A DNA stretch of 64,000 nucleotides, from NCBI RefSeq assembly GCF_003628305.1, contig NZ_RBZM01000017.1, forward strand, positions 1 to 64,000, given 5' to 3'. Of this stretch, positions 40,188 through 51,200 are shown in pieces. Below the pieces are notes generated by a model, which was not told the origin of the DNA, ran no database searches, and worked only from the letters and a program-made list of their open reading frames with translations. The position numbers and the translations under genes were made by a program. How positions within the stretch are numbered: position 1 is the first letter of the stretch; the number at the start of each line of letters is the position of its first letter. This stretch comes from Cohnella endophytica (GTDB taxonomy: Bacteria > Bacillota > Bacilli > Paenibacillales > Paenibacillaceae).

Positions 40188-41267
40188 TTATGGCAATTCG
40201 ATCGATACTTCGCGCCTTGCTTCCGCTGAACGAAGCACGCCGTCGATGATCGCTTGCTGAATGAGGATCTGTTCGCCCGGGATCGGAGCCGGTCTGCCGT
40301 CGCGAACCGCTTCGGCGAAATCCCTGACCTTCTCGTCGAACAAATTCAGCTTGTGCTCGACAAGCGGAATCGCCGTCTGCGTATGGCCGCCGTATTCGTC
40401 GTGGAAGAGCGTCATCGAGCCTACCGCGCCATCCCATACGCCGGACCATGGTCCGCTGCCGGCCGGAGTTACTTTTAACCCCGCATCCGTTCCAAGGAAC
40501 ATCGTCGCTCCGAGCGTATCCATATGCATAGCCCAGGAAATCTTAAATTGGAGGACGAGATCGTTCTCGAACCGCACCATCGCCGAGCCGAAATCTTCTA
40601 CTTCGAATTTGTCGGCTTCGCGGTGATACAACGGATTGCGGCCGAAATGGTTCGAAGTGAACGCGGAAACGGTAATCGGACGCGGATATCCCATCGCGTT
40701 AAGCGCCATGTCCAACGAATAACAGCCGATGTCGGCCATCGCCCCCGCGCCCGCCAGTTTCTTGCTGATAAAGGTGCCGCCCGGCATTCCCCGGCGGCGT
40801 CCGCCCCCGGTTTCGGCGTAGTACACTTTACCTAGTCGGCCGGATTGCACGATGTCCTGCAACAGCTTCATGTTCGGGTCATACCGAGGCTGGAAGCCCA
40901 GCGTTAGCATATTGCCCGTCTCCCGAGCGGTTTGCGTCATCTCGAGCGCTTCCTGGAACGTTACGGACATCGGTTTCTCTAGCAGCACTTGTTTGCCGGC
41001 GCGAAGCGCATCCACTGTCGTAACGTGATGGGAGACGTTCGGCGTACAGATGCTCACTCCGTCCAGCTCTTGCGCGAGAAGCTTCTCGTGGCCGTCATAA
41101 GCCGCCGCTCCTACGAGTTGCTCCGCTTCGACGAACTGAGCCGCTTTCCCCGGAATAACGTCCGCTACGGCGACGATTTCGACGAAAGAAAGCTTACGGT
41201 AAGCCGATACGTGTGCTCTGGCGATTCCGCCGCTTCCGATAATCCCGATTTTCAATGTTTTACCCAT
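40188..41267 (-). CDS. Gfo/Idh/MocA-family oxidoreductase
   Basis: A 359-aa NAD(P)-dependent sugar or polyol dehydrogenase. The N-terminal Rossmann fold has IGIIGSGGIARAHV, and the family motif EKPMSVT (in VLLEKPMSVTFQEAL) carries the catalytic Lys. The C-terminal alpha/beta substrate domain includes GAMADIGCYSLDMALNAMGYPRP. It is the third gene in a Gfo/Idh-AraC-Gfo/Idh operon, which suggests oxidation or isomerisation of a specific sugar or cyclitol. AGGTAGGAT lies before the ATG. Confidence 0.9.
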   Translation of the reverse strand: MGKTLKIGIIGSGGIARAHVSAYRKLSFVEIVAVADVIPGKAAQFVEAEQLVGAAAYDGHEKLLAQELDGVSICTPNVSHHVTTVDALRAGKQVLLEKPMSVTFQEALEMTQTARETGNMLTLGFQPRYDPNMKLLQDIVQSGRLGKVYYAETGGGRRRGMPGGTFISKKLAGAGAMADIGCYSLDMALNAMGYPRPITVSAFTSNHFGRNPLYHREADKFEVEDFGSAMVRFENDLVLQFKISWAMHMDTLGATMFLGTDAGLKVTPAGSGPWSGVWDGAVGSMTLFHDEYGGHTQTAIPLVEHKLNLFDEKVRDFAEAVRDGRPAPIPGEQILIQQAIIDGVLRSAEARREVSIELP

Positions 41268-41283
41268 GGATGATCCTACCTCT

Positions 41284-42282
41284 CTAATTGTAAGTGTCCG
41301 GACTTACGCGCCCCGGCCGAGCTTCGCCGGCATGCATCCTGCGATAAGCGGTCGGCGTGACTTCGAATTTGTTCTTGAATACGGGATACAAGTAATTCGG
41401 GTTCGCGTAACCGTGGCTGAGCGCGATCTCCTCGATCGGTTTCTCGGTATGAATAAGCTCCGAACAGATACGACCGATCCGAACGTGCTCCAAGTAGTCG
41501 CGGAAAGTCGTCTGCCCTTCGCTGCGGAAAATACGCTGAAGTTGCCGCGGGCTAATATTGATCGCTTCCGCCACCTGTTCCAAGGAAATCGGCAAACTCT
41601 CGTTATCCTGGATATATTGCGTCGCCAGCTGGTAGCGGTGAAATTGCATGTCCCGTTCGGGAATCGCCGGCTTGCCGTCCGATTCGTCCAAGACGCGAAC
41701 GGTACGGAGCAAAATCTGTACGATCTCTTGCTTCATTAAAGTGTAGAAGCCGGAGGGCTGATCTTCCCATATCCGAAATGCGTCCAGAAATCCGTTCATC
41801 GCGTGGTAGCGATCGGCGAGGGGAACGGATGGCAAGCGGTTCAGCGCATCGATACAATGACTCGCCTCGTCCGCCTCCAACCGATCGCCCCATGCCTCTG
41901 CCAACTCCGTCTCCCCCAGGGGTACGATATCCAGGTGCAAGCATAGCTCATGCATCGGATCGTCCTGATCGGATTCCTGATAATGAACGAGATCCGGTCC
42001 TGTTAAATAGAACAACCCTTCGTGAAGATCGTAGGTCTGATCCACCAGTATGACTTTTCCTTTGCCCTTAGGAATATAATGCAGCTCGTACTCCGAATGC
42101 TTATGGAAATTAATGATATGACCCGGAGGAAATGCCACCAGATGGCAGCGCAATACCCGAATTCCAAAACCGCCCCAACGAAATCGCAAATCCAACCGAT
42201 CAAGTGCGTCCATTCGGTTAACCATTCGGGCATATGGAAATGGACCTGCGTTAACCGTCGATCTGCGATCGTTCCGCGGCAT
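41284..42282 (-). CDS. AraC-family transcriptional regulator
   Basis: A 332-aa regulator with an N-terminal cupin domain (HLVAFPPGHIINFHKHSEYELHYIPKGKGKVIL, carrying a conserved His cluster) and a C-terminal AraC double HTH (ISLEQVAEAINISPRQLQRIFRSEGQTTFRDYL, then EIALSHGYANPNYLYPVFKNKFEVTPTAYRR). It lies between two Gfo/Idh genes, 24 and 16 bases apart, so it is co-transcribed with them and probably activates the operon. An ATG about 14 codons inside (before NRMDALDR) is an alternative start. Confidence 0.9.
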   Translation of the reverse strand: MPRNDRRSTVNAGPFPYARMVNRMDALDRLDLRFRWGGFGIRVLRCHLVAFPPGHIINFHKHSEYELHYIPKGKGKVILVDQTYDLHEGLFYLTGPDLVHYQESDQDDPMHELCLHLDIVPLGETELAEAWGDRLEADEASHCIDALNRLPSVPLADRYHAMNGFLDAFRIWEDQPSGFYTLMKQEIVQILLRTVRVLDESDGKPAIPERDMQFHRYQLATQYIQDNESLPISLEQVAEAINISPRQLQRIFRSEGQTTFRDYLEHVRIGRICSELIHTEKPIEEIALSHGYANPNYLYPVFKNKFEVTPTAYRRMHAGEARPGRVSPDTYN

Positions 42283-42306
42283 GTTCGTTTCCTCGTTTCT
42301 ATTTAT

Positions 42307-43293
42307 TTAAGCAAGCTCGTCGATCCGAATCGGACGGCCCTCCGAAGCCGATCGAACGGAGGCCTCCATGAGTCGGGTCAGATCGACGGCCAAGTTAACG
42401 TTATCCGTCGCATCCGTATTTTGCTCGATATGCGATACCCATTGGTCAAAAGCCGCCGGAAGCGACGAATCGATCTCCAAGCGCTCCCATTGTCCGCTTC
42501 CTTTATTTGAACGCACGACCGCTTCTTCGTTCGGGAATCCGAACAACAAGGAGCCTTCCGTCCCGTGCAGTTCGATGGAGAACGGAGAGTGGCTATTGAC
42601 GAAGCCTGCTTCCACGACGCCAAGCGCCCCATTCTCGTACCGAAGAATCGATATGGCGTTGTCTTCGACTTCCTTGCCGGTCACGTATCCGAAATTCGCG
42701 CTAACGCTCTCCGGCAAGCCCAGGAACAGGCGAACGAGATACATAGGATGGCAACCAAGGTCGATCAACGCGCCTCCGCCGCACTGCTCCAGCGAATAGA
42801 AATGCGGAGGTAGCCAATCCGCTATCGCCCCGTTATGGGATAACCGAACCCGCGCCATCGTAAGCTGACCTAGCAAGCCGGACTCGACGACTTTGGCGAT
42901 CGTTCTCGTATAGCCTGCATAAAGGCGAGGCAACGATACGGCGAATTTCACTCCGGCATCCTTTACGGCAGATAGGATATCGCGAACCTCCCGATGCGTC
43001 GGCGCTACCACTTTTTCCGTGAAAATATGCTTACCTGCACGTGCGGCCTTCAACATGACCTCATGATGCAAATTCGTCGGCGCGTCTACGATAACGGCAT
43101 CGATATCGTCCCGGGCGAGCATCTCGTCCAACGATTCGTAATAGGGAACGCCGTAAGTTGCTGCCTTAGCCTGTCCGCGCTCGGACTCCTCGTCCCAGAT
43201 CGCGACCAATTCCGTACCCGGATTGCCCAACGCCTGCTGGGTATATTCGTCGGCGTGCACGTGCCAATAACTGATTTTTCCAATGCGAATCAT
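42307..43293 (-). CDS. Gfo/Idh/MocA-family oxidoreductase
   Basis: A 328-aa NAD(P)-dependent dehydrogenase with a Rossmann N-terminus (RIGKISYWHVHADEYTQQALGNPGTELVAIWD), a variant that lacks a clear GxGxxG. The catalytic-Lys motif is present as FTEKVVAPT, with GALIDLGCHPMYLVRLFLG in the C-terminal domain. AGGAGGATC precedes the ATG. First gene of the three-gene operon. Substrate unknown. Confidence 0.88.
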   Translation of the reverse strand: MIRIGKISYWHVHADEYTQQALGNPGTELVAIWDEESERGQAKAATYGVPYYESLDEMLARDDIDAVIVDAPTNLHHEVMLKAARAGKHIFTEKVVAPTHREVRDILSAVKDAGVKFAVSLPRLYAGYTRTIAKVVESGLLGQLTMARVRLSHNGAIADWLPPHFYSLEQCGGGALIDLGCHPMYLVRLFLGLPESVSANFGYVTGKEVEDNAISILRYENGALGVVEAGFVNSHSPFSIELHGTEGSLLFGFPNEEAVVRSNKGSGQWERLEIDSSLPAAFDQWVSHIEQNTDATDNVNLAVDLTRLMEASVRSASEGRPIRIDELA

Positions 43294-43505
43294 GACTGAT
43301 CCTCCTAGGTCTCTAACTTAAAATATACGACAATGTATAAAGATTACACAACAGATTCGCCATTGATAATGAGTTTTCGTGCCATTTAAACTACAAAATT
43401 ACGACATCCATAATCGCGATAGCGAGATACATCTTGATTGTACGGTCTGGTAAGGGATAGGATAGTCTTATTGGATCAACTATCTGCCAAAAGGAGCTTC
43501 ACTCT

Positions 43506-44693
43506 ATGACGACAATCGCAAACGAATATAAAAATACGATACAAGACGCCATACAAGCCTACTCCCCCCGAATGACCGAAATCGCCGCTTTCATCGGCAC
43601 CCATCCCGAGCTCGGCCACGAAGAGAAGCAAGCGTCGGCATTGCTTGCTTCCGAGCTTGAGACTCTGGGCTATCGCGTCGAACGTGGCGTGCTCGGCCTT
43701 GAAACGGCCTTCATCGCCGAATTCGTCTCCGATAAACCGGGTCCGATCATCGGACTGCTCGCGGAGTACGATGCGCTTCCCGAGATCGGCCACGCTTGCG
43801 GGCATCATCTTATCTGCACGATGGCTCTAGGCGCGGCTGCCGGACTCCGTTCCGTAGTAGAATCAACGGGCGGAACCATTCGCGTGTACGGCACGCCCGC
43901 CGAGGAGACGAAGGGCGCCAAGATCGATATGGCCGCAGCGGGTTTATTCGACGACTGCGACATCGCGATCATGGCGCATCCTTATCATCAGTATGAACGA
44001 TCCGGCGCGTCCATGGCCATGGACGCGCTGCAGTTCGAGTTCCATGGCAAAGCCGCTCACGCGGCCGCGAATCCGGACCTTGGCATCAATGCCCTGGACG
44101 CCGTAATCCAATTGTTCAACTCGATCAACGCTTTGCGGCAACAGACGAGAACCGACGCCCGAATTCACGGCATCGTCTCTCACGGCGGCCAAGCGCCGAA
44201 TATCATTCCCGACTATGCCGCCGCCCAGTTCTATGTCCGTTCGGCTTCGCGCGAATATACCGATGAGCTCGCCCGCAAAGTCGTCGCCTGCGCGGAAGCG
44301 TCGGGAATGGCTACCGGATGCAAGCTGACGACGACCAACTACGAATATTCGTACGACGAGCTCCGCACGAACGAAACCTTGTCGGAGGCCTTTACGGCGA
44401 ACTTGATCGCAAGCGGCATCGCGGAACAAGACATCGCGCGCGGGCATGACAACGGCTCGCTCGATCTAGGCAACGTGTCGCTGCGCTGTCCCGTTATCCA
44501 TCCCTACATCAAAGTCGTAAACGAGCCTTACCAGCTTCATACGATCGAATTCCGCGATGCCGCGCAAACCGATTCCGCATACGATGCGATGGTATTCGGC
44601 GCGAAGATGCTCGCTTATACGGCTTGCGACGTGCTAGCCGACACGGAGCTACTTCATCGGATTAAGACGGAGTTCGCCCGGATTCAAGCCTAA
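43506..44693 (+). CDS. M20-family amidohydrolase / peptidase
   Basis: A 395-aa zinc amidohydrolase of the AbgB/PM20D2-like branch. Metal-site motifs are HPELGHEE, YDALPEIGHACGHHL and ETKGAK with the catalytic Glu, then the His in HPYHQYE. The dimerisation domain contains FHGKAAHAAANPDLGINALDAVI. The reaction is likely hydrolysis of an N-acyl amino acid or dipeptide. AAAGGAGC lies before the ATG. It is followed by its own terminator and an HxlR regulator. Confidence 0.9.
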   Translation: MTTIANEYKNTIQDAIQAYSPRMTEIAAFIGTHPELGHEEKQASALLASELETLGYRVERGVLGLETAFIAEFVSDKPGPIIGLLAEYDALPEIGHACGHHLICTMALGAAAGLRSVVESTGGTIRVYGTPAEETKGAKIDMAAAGLFDDCDIAIMAHPYHQYERSGASMAMDALQFEFHGKAAHAAANPDLGINALDAVIQLFNSINALRQQTRTDARIHGIVSHGGQAPNIIPDYAAAQFYVRSASREYTDELARKVVACAEASGMATGCKLTTTNYEYSYDELRTNETLSEAFTANLIASGIAEQDIARGHDNGSLDLGNVSLRCPVIHPYIKVVNEPYQLHTIEFRDAAQTDSAYDAMVFGAKMLAYTACDVLADTELLHRIKTEFARIQA

Positions 44694-44700
44694 ACGCAAC

Positions 44701-44761
44701 AAAGCGATCGAAGTTCGCGACGCGTCCGATTGTCCGGCGCTTTCGTACCCGATCGCTTTTT
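44701..44761 (+). terminator. Terminator after the M20 gene
   Basis: Stem AAAGCGATCG/CGATCGCTTT with a long loop, then TTTTTCATTTT. Confidence 0.7.
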
Positions 44762-44835
44762 CATTTTCCCTTAATAAGCTATAATGCACTTAGCTATACT
44801 TAATATACTAATGCTTGCTAGGAGGCATAATCTCC

Positions 44836-45180
44836 ATGAATACGCCAATCGCGGCATCCTCGACCGTTCCGAAAGTTCCGGACATCATCGAGTGCTCGAT
44901 CGAGAAAACGTTGGACGTGATCGGGGGCAAATGGGCTTTCCTTGTGCTTCGCGAGCTATTCTGCGGCACTCGCCGTTTCGGCGAGCTTCAACGCAGCATC
45001 TCTTCCGTGAGCCCTCGGGCATTAACTAGCACGCTTCGCCATATGGAAGAGAAGGGCGTGCTCACGCGTACCGTCTATCCTACCGTTCCCGTCACCGTAG
45101 AATACACCCTTACTCCGAAGGGCGAAGACTTGCACCAGATCGTCAAGGAAATGAAGCTCTGGGCGGCTAAGTGGACTTAA
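44836..45180 (+). CDS. HxlR-family transcriptional regulator
   Basis: A 114-aa winged-helix protein with the family core ECSIEKTLDVIGGKWAFLVLRELFCGTRRFGELQRSISSVSPRALTSTLRHMEEKGVLTRTVYPTVPVTVEYTLTPKG. HxlR proteins often respond to aldehydes, quinones or other reactive compounds. The start is the ATG preceded by AGGAGGCAT; a start seven codons upstream would overlap that ribosome binding site. No divergent target gene is evident. Confidence 0.9.
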   Translation: MNTPIAASSTVPKVPDIIECSIEKTLDVIGGKWAFLVLRELFCGTRRFGELQRSISSVSPRALTSTLRHMEEKGVLTRTVYPTVPVTVEYTLTPKGEDLHQIVKEMKLWAAKWT

Positions 45181-45185
45181 CAATC

Positions 45186-45229
45186 AAAAAAAATGCAGTA
45201 CAGAGATTATCTCTGCACTGCATTTTTTT
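45186..45229. terminator. Bidirectional terminator between HxlR and SLH-protein genes
   Basis: Near-perfect hairpin AATGCAGTaCAGAGA-tta-TCTCTGcACTGCATT with A and T runs on both sides, serving both convergent genes. Confidence 0.92.
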
Positions 45230-45234
45230 ATGTG

Positions 45235-48200
45235 TCATATCAAGTTTGAAGCGCGCAGCAACCTCAAGATCATCGTCGCTACTTCCGCTCGCTTGATCTG
45301 CGCTTTCGGAGCAAGCTCCTGCTTCGCGCGCCCTTGAACAATGGCTGCCTCCAGCGTTTCCGCCACGCTCGCAAGCGCCCACTTGTCCGCTTCCTTAGCA
45401 TCCGTGAAGGAAGCGAGCAGCGATTTCTCTGTTTCCGGCTGCAGTTCCTTATGCAAGCCCGTAACCTTCATGGCTCTGGCAAGCATCGCCATCGCTTCCT
45501 GGCGCGTAATGAGCGCCGTCGGCTTGAACTTTCCGTCTGCATAGCCGTTCACGAGTTTAAACTCCGATGCTGCGGCGACGGCGTCATAGAACCAATCGGT
45601 TTTACGCACATCGCTGAAGCGCGCTCCTTCTCCCGCGCTGTTTTTCAGACCGAGCGCCCGTACGAGAATAGCCGCGAATTCGGCGCGCGTGATGGAACGA
45701 TTCGGCTCGAATTTGCCGATTGTCGTACCCGTAACGACATTTCTCGTTGCCAAATCGTTTATCGTCGCTGCCGCCCAGTGACCTTTGGCGTCGCTAAACG
45801 AAATCTTCTGACCGATCAGCGCGAAAGGCCCGTTGTACAAGCTGCTGATAACCGCAAAACGTTTGCCGCCCCTGCTCTCGAAACGCGTCGGCATATGCAA
45901 CAGGCTGCCGTCAAGCGCAATGGAAACGGCGGTCGTCGCTTCCGACGGCTGCGTACCGTCCGGAAGGCGAATTTCTCGCTGGACGTAACGATCGAACTGG
46001 TCGACGGACACCGTCTTACCGTTCAACTCCGCTCTAATCGCAAACCGTATGGGACTTCCCGTCAGAGCGGCCCCTTTCTTCTTCGCCAGTTCCTTCATTT
46101 TCTCCGCTGTGGATGGATCCGCCGGCGAAATCGTAAAGGTAATGGACACGTCTTCCAGCTTCTCCGGATTGCCTAGCGCAGCGAATAGCTTATCGCTATT
46201 TAACGCCGTAACCGGCACCGTATAGGAGCCTAACGCGGTCTCAATCCTTAGCGTTCCCGCAAGTTGTACGAGTCGCTTCAATAGTTTGCCGTTGAGGACG
46301 ACATCCACGCTGGACGCTTCCGTAACTTGAGGAACCGTCAAAACGCTTCCTGTTGGAGCGGCAGTCAGCCGGCCGATTATCGCCTCATTATCTACGATAA
46401 TCCGAGCGGCGTTCGGAGCCGTCTCATTCAGGCTGGCAGTGTCGCGTTGCAGAGCGCCGTTCAAAATCAAGTCGATCAACTTGCGCGCGGCTCCCGCGCT
46501 TCCACCATTATTCGTCTTAATTTCATCGAAGGAAATGATCTGGAAGCGGCTAAACCGGTTGATTTCGATCTCGATTCCCACAGGATTGCCGTTCTCGTAC
46601 TGAATAACGCCGGTTAACAATTCCTTCGTTCCATCCGTATGTTCGACGAACACGCGAAGCGACGACGGATCCCGGCCTGAAAGCAATGAGCCGTTCAGCG
46701 GGAGGACGACTTTCGTCGGGCTTCCCGTTAAATTCGTTTCGATTTTTCTAGGAATGCCCAGAAGCTGAATGGGTTTGCCTTGCGCAGCCGTCTTCACCTG
46801 GCTGTCGGCATGAAGCGCATCGTTCGCCTCATGTTGCTCCGCGTTGTTCTGGACAGGTACAAGCCTGAAATACAAATCCGTACCTTGATCGGCCAGACGC
46901 TTCAACGCATTGCTGTCCAGCTTAATGCTGCCTTCATCCGTCCGAATAACCAGCAGGCCGTTCCGATCCGCGAGCGCCGAGATGGCGGAGCTTGGAATCT
47001 CCACGGCGATTTCATCCGCTGGACTGCCGGACGGCTGACTCATGCGAAGCTCTACCGTACGATTCTTTTCCTGTGCGTCGCCGGGATTAAACCGGTCTGC
47101 CAGTTGCTCAAGTTTTGCCGGATCGACGATGACGGTATCGATGTTGGTGCCGTCGGACAGCTTCGTGCGCAAAATGACGAATTGATCGCTGCTTGGCGTT
47201 CCGTCCGGGTTTACCGTCGCTTCCGCCTTTCTTGCCGTCGGCTTTCTCGTTTCGTCGTCGACTTTCGTCACCGTCAAGTTGTTGACGACGAGCAAGAACG
47301 TTTTCGTAACGGAAGCCGTTCCCCTGGAAATCGTCGCCGTAACCACGACGTGCGTGTCTCTGCTTTGCGGTCGATGAACGACCGCATTCGCTTGACCGTC
47401 TTTCATCGCAATCGCGATCGTGGCCGTGTCGGCGGAGGACCAGGCGATCGACGTGCCATACAAGCCTTGTCCTAGCAAAAGAACATCGCGCGTTACGGAT
47501 TCCCAAGTGTCGCCCTGCGCGAACGCGAAGCCGTTATCCACCGTCAGGTTTCTCGCCGCTTCGCGAACGGCATCCTCGTCCGTCATCTTCATGACCTTCA
47601 CGACAAATACTTTGGTTGTTACCGCGCCCGTCGTATCATCTTTAATCATTGCGGTCAGCGTAACGAAGACGTCTTGGTCATCCACGCCCGGACGGGAAAT
47701 ACGTCCGTTATTCCTCACGTGGTCGGCATCATCGGTCGTCCAAGTAATGCTCGTCTTGCCGGATTGTCCTTTGGCAGGCAGATAAAGCGTCTTGGTTACA
47801 TGGTTCTCATTGTCTCCTGTCTGGTATCCGATAGCCAAAAGCTCTTGATCTTGCTTCAGGTAGCCGGATACAGGAGAAATATCTTCGTCGTTCAGCACGA
47901 TGAGATGGAACTTCACGACTTTGCCATCCGCATCGACTTCATATACGCCGATATAGCGATTCACCTTCGCGTCTGCGCCAGGGATGTCGTCGCCCGTCGT
48001 GTATGGGTCGATGACGCCCGTACCTGTTGGTGCATCGTCGCCGATGTTCGGCGTACCGATCACGCCATTCGTCACTTTCAAGACTAGATGGTTGCCCGTT
48101 CCCGGCGTCACGTCAGGGATGCCCGTCGTGCCCGGCTTATTGCCCGGCGCCGGTTTCGGTGCAGGCGTAAAGCCCGGTGCAGGCGTTGGCTTCGATACGT

Positions 48201-51200
48201 CATCTTCGTTCAGAACGATGAGACGGAATTTCACCACTTTGCCTGCCGCATCGACTTCGTACAAGCCGATATAGCGGTTCACCTTCGCGTCTACGCCAGG
48301 GATGTCGTCGCCCGACGTATATGGGCTAATGACATTGTCTCCGCTCGGCGCATGATCTCCGATGTTCGGCGTTTCGATGATGACGGAAGACACTTTCACG
48401 ACCAGATGATTGTCTGCTCCGGTCGTTACGTTAGGGATGCCCGCCGTACCAGGCTTCTTGCCAGGCTTCGGTTTCGGCACCGGCGTGAAGCCCGGCGCAG
48501 GCGTTGACGGAGATACGTCATCTTCGTTCAACACGATGAGACGGAATTTCACCACTTTGCCAGCCGCATCGACTTCATATACGCCGATATAGCGGTTCAC
48601 CTTCGCGTCTACGCCAGGGATGTCGGCGCCTGACGTGTATGGGTCGATGACGCCCGTACCCGTTGGCGCGTCGTCGCCTTCGTTAGGTGTTTCAATTACG
48701 CTTGAAGAGATTTTCACGATTAATCGGTTGCCCGCTTCAGTCGTCACATCAGGGATACCCGTCGTGCCCGGCTTCGTGCCCGGCGCCGGTTTCGGTGCAG
48801 GCGTAAAGCCCGGTGCAGGCGTTGGCTTCGATACGTCATCTTCGTTCAGAACGATGAGACGGAATTTCACCACTTTGCCGGCCGCATCGACTTCGTACAA
48901 GCCGATATAGCGGTTCACCTTCGCGTCTACGCCAGGGATGTCGTCGCCCGACGTATATGGGCTAATGACATTGTCTCCGCTCGGCGCATGATCTCCGATG
49001 TTCGGCGTTTCGATGATGACGGAAGACACTTTCACGACCAGATGATTGTCCGTTCCAGTCGTTACGTTAGGGATGCCCGTCGTGCCCGGCTTCTTGCCAG
49101 GCTTCGGTTTCGGCGCAGGCGTAAAGCCCGGCGCAGGTATTGGCGGCGATACATCATCTTCGTTCAACACGATGAGACGGAATTTCACCACTTTGCCAGC
49201 CGCATCGACTTCGTACAAGCCGATATAGCGGTTTACCTTCGCGTCCACGCCCGGGATATCTTCGCCCGACGTGTATGGGGTGATGACATTGTTTCCGCTC
49301 GGCCCAAGATCTCCGATATTCGGCGTTTCGATGATGACGGAAGACACTTTTACGACCAGATGATTGTCCGTTCCAGTCGTTACGTTAGGGATGCCAGTAG
49401 TGCCAGGCTTTTTGCCGGGCTTCGGCTTCGGCACCGGCGTAAAGCCCGGAACCGGAGCTGGTTCAGGTTGCGGCGTACCAGAATCCACATCTTCTTCGTT
49501 CAGCACGATGAGATGGAATTTCACTACTTTGCCAACAGCATCGACTTCGTACAAGCCGATATAACGGTTTACTTTCGCGTCCACGCCCGGTATGGCAGCG
49601 CCCTTCACGTACGGATCGATGACGCCCGTTCCCGTCGGCGCGTTATCACCGACGTTCGGCGTCGCGATCAGGCTGGATGACACTTTCACGACTAGATGGT
49701 TGCCCGTAACCGGCGATACGTTCGGAATGTCCGTCGTTTCCGGATCCGGCCCCGGCTCAGGCTCAGGCACCGGGTTAAAGCCAGGCACGGGTTCCGGCTT
49801 CGGTCCTGGATTCACGTCCTCGTCGTTCAGCACGATGAGACGGAATTTCACCACTTTGCCCGCGGATGTCACTTCATACAAGCCGATGTAACGATTGACT
49901 TTCGCATCCACGCCCGAAATGGCAGTACCTTTCACGTACGGGTCGATGACGCCCGAGCCGGTCGGCGCATCGTCGCCGACGTTCGGCGTGGCGATCAGGC
50001 TGGATGACACTTTCACGACTAGATGGTTGCCCGTAACCGGCGATACGTTCGGAATGTCCGTCGTTTCCGGATCCGGCCCCGGTTCAGGCTCAGGCACCGG
50101 GTTAAAACCAGGCACGGGTTCCGGCTCAGGCGTTACGTCCTTCTCGTTCAGTACGATGAGCCGGAACTTCACCACTTTGCCCGTCGACGTCGCTTCGTAC
50201 AAGCCGATATAACGGTTTACCTTCGCGTCCACGCCCGGTATGGCAGCGCCCTTCACGTACGGATCGATGACGCCCGTTCCCGTCGGCGCGTTATCACCGA
50301 CGTTCGGCGTCGCGATCAGGCTGGATGACACTTTCACGACTAGATGGTTGCCCGTAACCGGCGATACGTTCGGAATGTCCGTCGTTTCCGGATCCGGCCC
50401 CGGCTCAGGCTCAGGCACCGGGTTAAAGCCAGGCACGGGTTCCGGCTTCGGTCCTGGATTCACGTCCTCGTCGTTCAGCACGATGAGACGGAATTTCACC
50501 ACTTTGCCCGCGGATGTCACTTCATACAAGCCGATGTAACGATTGACTTTCGCATCCACGCCCGAAATGGCAGTACCTTTCACGTACGGGTCGATGACGC
50601 CCGAGCCGGTCGGCGCATCGTCGCCGACGTTCGGCGTGGCGATCAGGCTGGATGACACTTTCACGACTAGATGGTTGCCCGTAACCGGCGATACGTTCGG
50701 AATGTCCGTCGTTTCCGGATCCGGCCCCGGCTCAGGCTCAGGCACCGGGTTAAAGCCAGGTACCGGCACCGGCTCAGGTGTTACGTCCTTCTCGTTCAGC
50801 ACGATAAGCAGGAACTTCACCACTTTGCCCGCCGACGTCGCTTCGTACAAGCCGATATAACGGTTTACCTTCGCGTCCACGCCCGGAATGGCAGTGCCCT
50901 TCACGTACGGATCGATGACGCCCGTTCCCGTCGGCACGTTATCACCGACGTTCGGTGTCGCGATCAGGCTGGATGACACTTTCACGAGCAGATGATTGCC
51001 CGCGACCGGCGTCACATCAGGGATTTCCGTCGTTTTTGGCCACGGTCCCGGCTTCGGTATAGGTATCGGCCAGAACCCAGGCGCCGGGGGTTTCCCTCCC
51101 GTCGTGAACGTCCAAGTCGTCTTGCCGACGATTCCCGCGTACGGCATATCGAACGCGTTCTTGAACGCCCCTGCGTCGATCTCTACGTAATATGCCGTAT

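Noticed and set aside
47870..51050. Regular repeats that could suggest a CRISPR array
   Set aside because: Period of about 320 bases, in frame and protein coding, with no short repeat/spacer pattern and no cas genes.
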